A DNA stretch of 13,655 nt, taken from Rubrobacter sp. (GTDB lineage: Bacteria > Actinomycetota > Rubrobacteria > Rubrobacterales > Rubrobacteraceae). The first letter of the stretch is position 1; every line of letters begins with the position of its first letter. The position numbers were made by a program, and so were the translations under genes. Below the pieces are notes generated by a model. The model searched no databases. It was given only the letters and a program-made list of their open reading frames with translations, and was not told the origin of the DNA. The stretch is from positions 1-13,655 of the forward strand of contig JADDPY010000320.1 of assembly GCA_016781635.1 (NCBI GenBank). The letters are read 5' to 3'. Below are positions 12,332 to 13,655 of the stretch, in pieces.

Positions 12332-13655
12332 ATGCTTCGAAGGCTCAACTTAGTGGTGCTTCTAGGTCTTATGGTAGGCGCGGTATTCGTATTCGGGCTT
12401 ACAGCCGGCGCTGCGCCCCAGACAGAGGCCAAAGAAGATGAGGTTGGGGAGGCACAAGAGAGGCTTGCGGCATTGCGCATGGATGCGGGTGCTGCATACG
12501 AGGCGCACGGCAATGCAGTGTTCCAGCTTGGAGAGCTCGACGGAGAGATAGACGCGACTACCGAGGATCTCACCGTCGCCGAGGCGGATCTTGGGGAGGC
12601 TCAGGCCCGTCTTGAGGACCGGGCTTCCAGGATGTACAAGAGCGGCAACGTCGGCTTCGTCGACGTGCTGGTCGGGGCCGAGAACTTCTCCGAGTTCTCC
12701 AACAGGCTCGAGCTGTGGGTGCGGCTTCTGGTCCGGGAGCGCGCCGAATTCGACCGCGTCAGCGATATAAGGGACACCCTCACCGAGAAGAAGGCGCTGC
12801 TCGAAGCGACCCGTGAGCGGCGTATCGAGGCTCTTGGTGAGGCAGACTCCCAGTTGGATCTCGCCTCCGGCCTCGAAGAGGACGCTCAGGAATACCTCGG
12901 TTCCCTGAACGCCGAGCTTCAAGCGGCTATGGAGGCCGAGCAGGCCCGCCAGGTCGAGTTGGCGCGGGCCGAGGGCGAGAGGATAAGGGCCGAGATCGCC
13001 GAGGCCGAGCCCAAGGCGGTCCAGCCCGTCCGTCAGTCGGCCCCGCAGGCCATCCAGATCGAGGACGTCCCCACCGAAGCGATCCCCGCCGGTGTGGTCA
13101 CCGAGGCCCCCGCGGTCGAGGCTCCTGTGGCCGAGGCCCCTGCGGTCGAAGCTCCTGCGGTCGAGGCCCCTGCGGTCGAAGCTCCTGTGGCCGAGGCTCC
13201 TGCGGAGAAGGTCGTAGCATCCGCGGCTCCCGTCGAGAGGGTCGCGGCTCACGAGAAGACCGTGGAGGCCGAGCAGGTCGCCGCGACCGTCCCCGAGACC
13301 CCGCAGGCCGAGGAGGCTCCCGAGGTCGACCTCGCTGCCCAGCAGGAGTACGAGAGGCAGGCTGCTCGTGCTGCCAAGCTCGCTACCGAGCAGCGCGTCG
13401 CCGAGCAGCAGGCCGCCGAACGATATGCCGCCGAGAAGGCCGCGGCTGCCGAAGAGGCAAGGCTCTCCGCCGAGCAGGCCACTGCCGCCGAGGAACAGTA
13501 CGCCGCCGATCAGGTCGCCAAGGCAGAGAGGCGGGCGGAGCTTGCGGCTCAACGCGCCGCCGCCGAGCAGCAGGCCGCTGAGGAGGCTGCCGCTCAACAG
13601 GCCGAGGCCGAGCGTCTCGCCGAGCAGCAGGCTGCGGCAGATCAGGCCTCTGCTC
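12332..13655 (+). CDS. Secreted coiled-coil protein, PcsB/CwlO/RipA-like N-terminal region (runs off window)
   Basis: An open frame of 441 codons continues past the window edge, so the C-terminus is unseen. It begins with a signal peptide (1-27, MLRRLNLVVLLGLMVGAVF then GLTAGAA). A coiled coil (about 33-200) contains the block SRMYKSGNVGFVDVLVGAENFSEF-like (about 99-122) followed by helices. This is typical of PcsB, CwlO and RipA-type peptidoglycan hydrolases, where it acts as a regulatory coiled coil. Next come a Pro/Ala/Glu-rich linker with a pentapeptide repeat (258-292) and a long Ala/Glu/Gln-rich helix (about 330 onward). A catalytic NlpC/P60, CHAP or M23 domain would be expected beyond the edge but is not visible. 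The ATG at 12332 has AAGGAG (12316-12321) 10 nt upstream, and a structured leader precedes it. The gene lies outside the permease operon. Confidence 0.85.
   Translation, partial: MLRRLNLVVLLGLMVGAVFVFGLTAGAAPQTEAKEDEVGEAQERLAALRMDAGAAYEAHGNAVFQLGELDGEIDATTEDLTVAEADLGEAQARLEDRASRMYKSGNVGFVDVLVGAENFSEFSNRLELWVRLLVRERAEFDRVSDIRDTLTEKKALLEATRERRIEALGEADSQLDLASGLEEDAQEYLGSLNAELQAAMEAEQARQVELARAEGERIRAEIAEAEPKAVQPVRQSAPQAIQIEDVPTEAIPAGVVTEAPAVEAPVAEAPAVEAPAVEAPAVEAPVAEAPAEKVVASAAPVERVAAHEKTVEAEQVAATVPETPQAEEAPEVDLAAQQEYERQAARAAKLATEQRVAEQQAAERYAAEKAAAAEEARLSAEQATAAEEQYAADQVAKAERRAELAAQRAAAEQQAAEEAAAQQAEAERLAEQQAAADQASA
13103..13207 (+). repeat. 15-bp in-frame tandem repeat (EAPAV/EAPVA, seven units)
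   Basis: Seven consecutive 15-bp units of the form GAR-GCY-CCY-GYG-GYC encode EAPAV, EAPVA, EAPAV, EAPAV, EAPAV, EAPVA and EAPAE (residues 258-292 of the secreted protein). Units differ mainly at third positions, and the pair GAAGCTCCTGYGG/GAGGCCCCTGCGG alternates, suggesting recent duplication of a two-unit block. The stretch forms an extended, Pro-rich linker between two helical regions. Confidence 0.85.

Noticed and set aside
12362..13597. A long minus-strand open frame (411 codons) rich in Leu, Gly, Asp and Arg
   Set aside because: It is antisense to the Ala/Glu-rich coiled-coil gene. Its simple composition is what the complement of GAG/GCC-rich coding gives, and it has no domain or ribosome site.

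Overview
The window is a GC-rich, gene-dense stretch of bacterial chromosome. It has GTG and TTG starts, 4-bp stop/start overlaps and short gaps. The DnaQ-UvrC fusion, the phosphatidylinositol-phosphate-synthase-like enzyme and the PcsB-like coiled-coil secreted protein point to an actinobacterium. Rubrobacter or a related deep lineage would fit, but that is inference. I see no mobile element, tRNA, rRNA or CRISPR array.

Bases 1-4223 (+) carry moeA (molybdenum cofactor), a helix-hairpin-helix (HhH) protein whose middle resembles the DNA-binding domain of RuvA, and a fused DEDDh exonuclease/GIY-YIG UvrC-like nuclease that overlaps the HhH gene by 11 bp. The last two look like a DNA-repair pair. 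A hairpin and an extended -10 box separate moeA from the pair. Bases 4221-6861 (+) hold an OmpR/PhoB-type response regulator and its membrane histidine kinase, with their own extended -10 candidate. A long inverted repeat lies at the convergent boundary with the next genes.

Bases 7011-8754 (-) hold a site-2 (M50) intramembrane metalloprotease and, upstream of it, a membrane-anchored protein with a degenerate LytM/M23 domain. The latter has a well-formed sigma70-type promoter and an almost leaderless start. A divergent region leads to 8877-12066 (+), a compact four-gene unit: AI-2E-type permease, phosphatidylinositol-phosphate-synthase-like enzyme, a cysteine-free protein that looks like a worn uracil-DNA glycosylase fold, and a polytopic membrane protein. 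That last protein carries the layout of a presenilin/signal-peptide-peptidase aspartyl protease: an Asp in one membrane segment, GVAD-FIF in the next, then a LPALP motif. Two joints in this unit use the same TTGA stop/start overlap.

Bases 12067-12331 are an AT-richer, strongly structured leader with competing helices. It precedes a secreted coiled-coil protein (12332 to the window end, open) whose N-terminal part resembles the PcsB/CwlO/RipA cell-wall hydrolase group and which contains a 15-bp in-frame tandem repeat. The most interesting items are the presenilin-like protein and its operon, the structured leader, the glycosylase-like relic and the HhH/exonuclease-nuclease pair.
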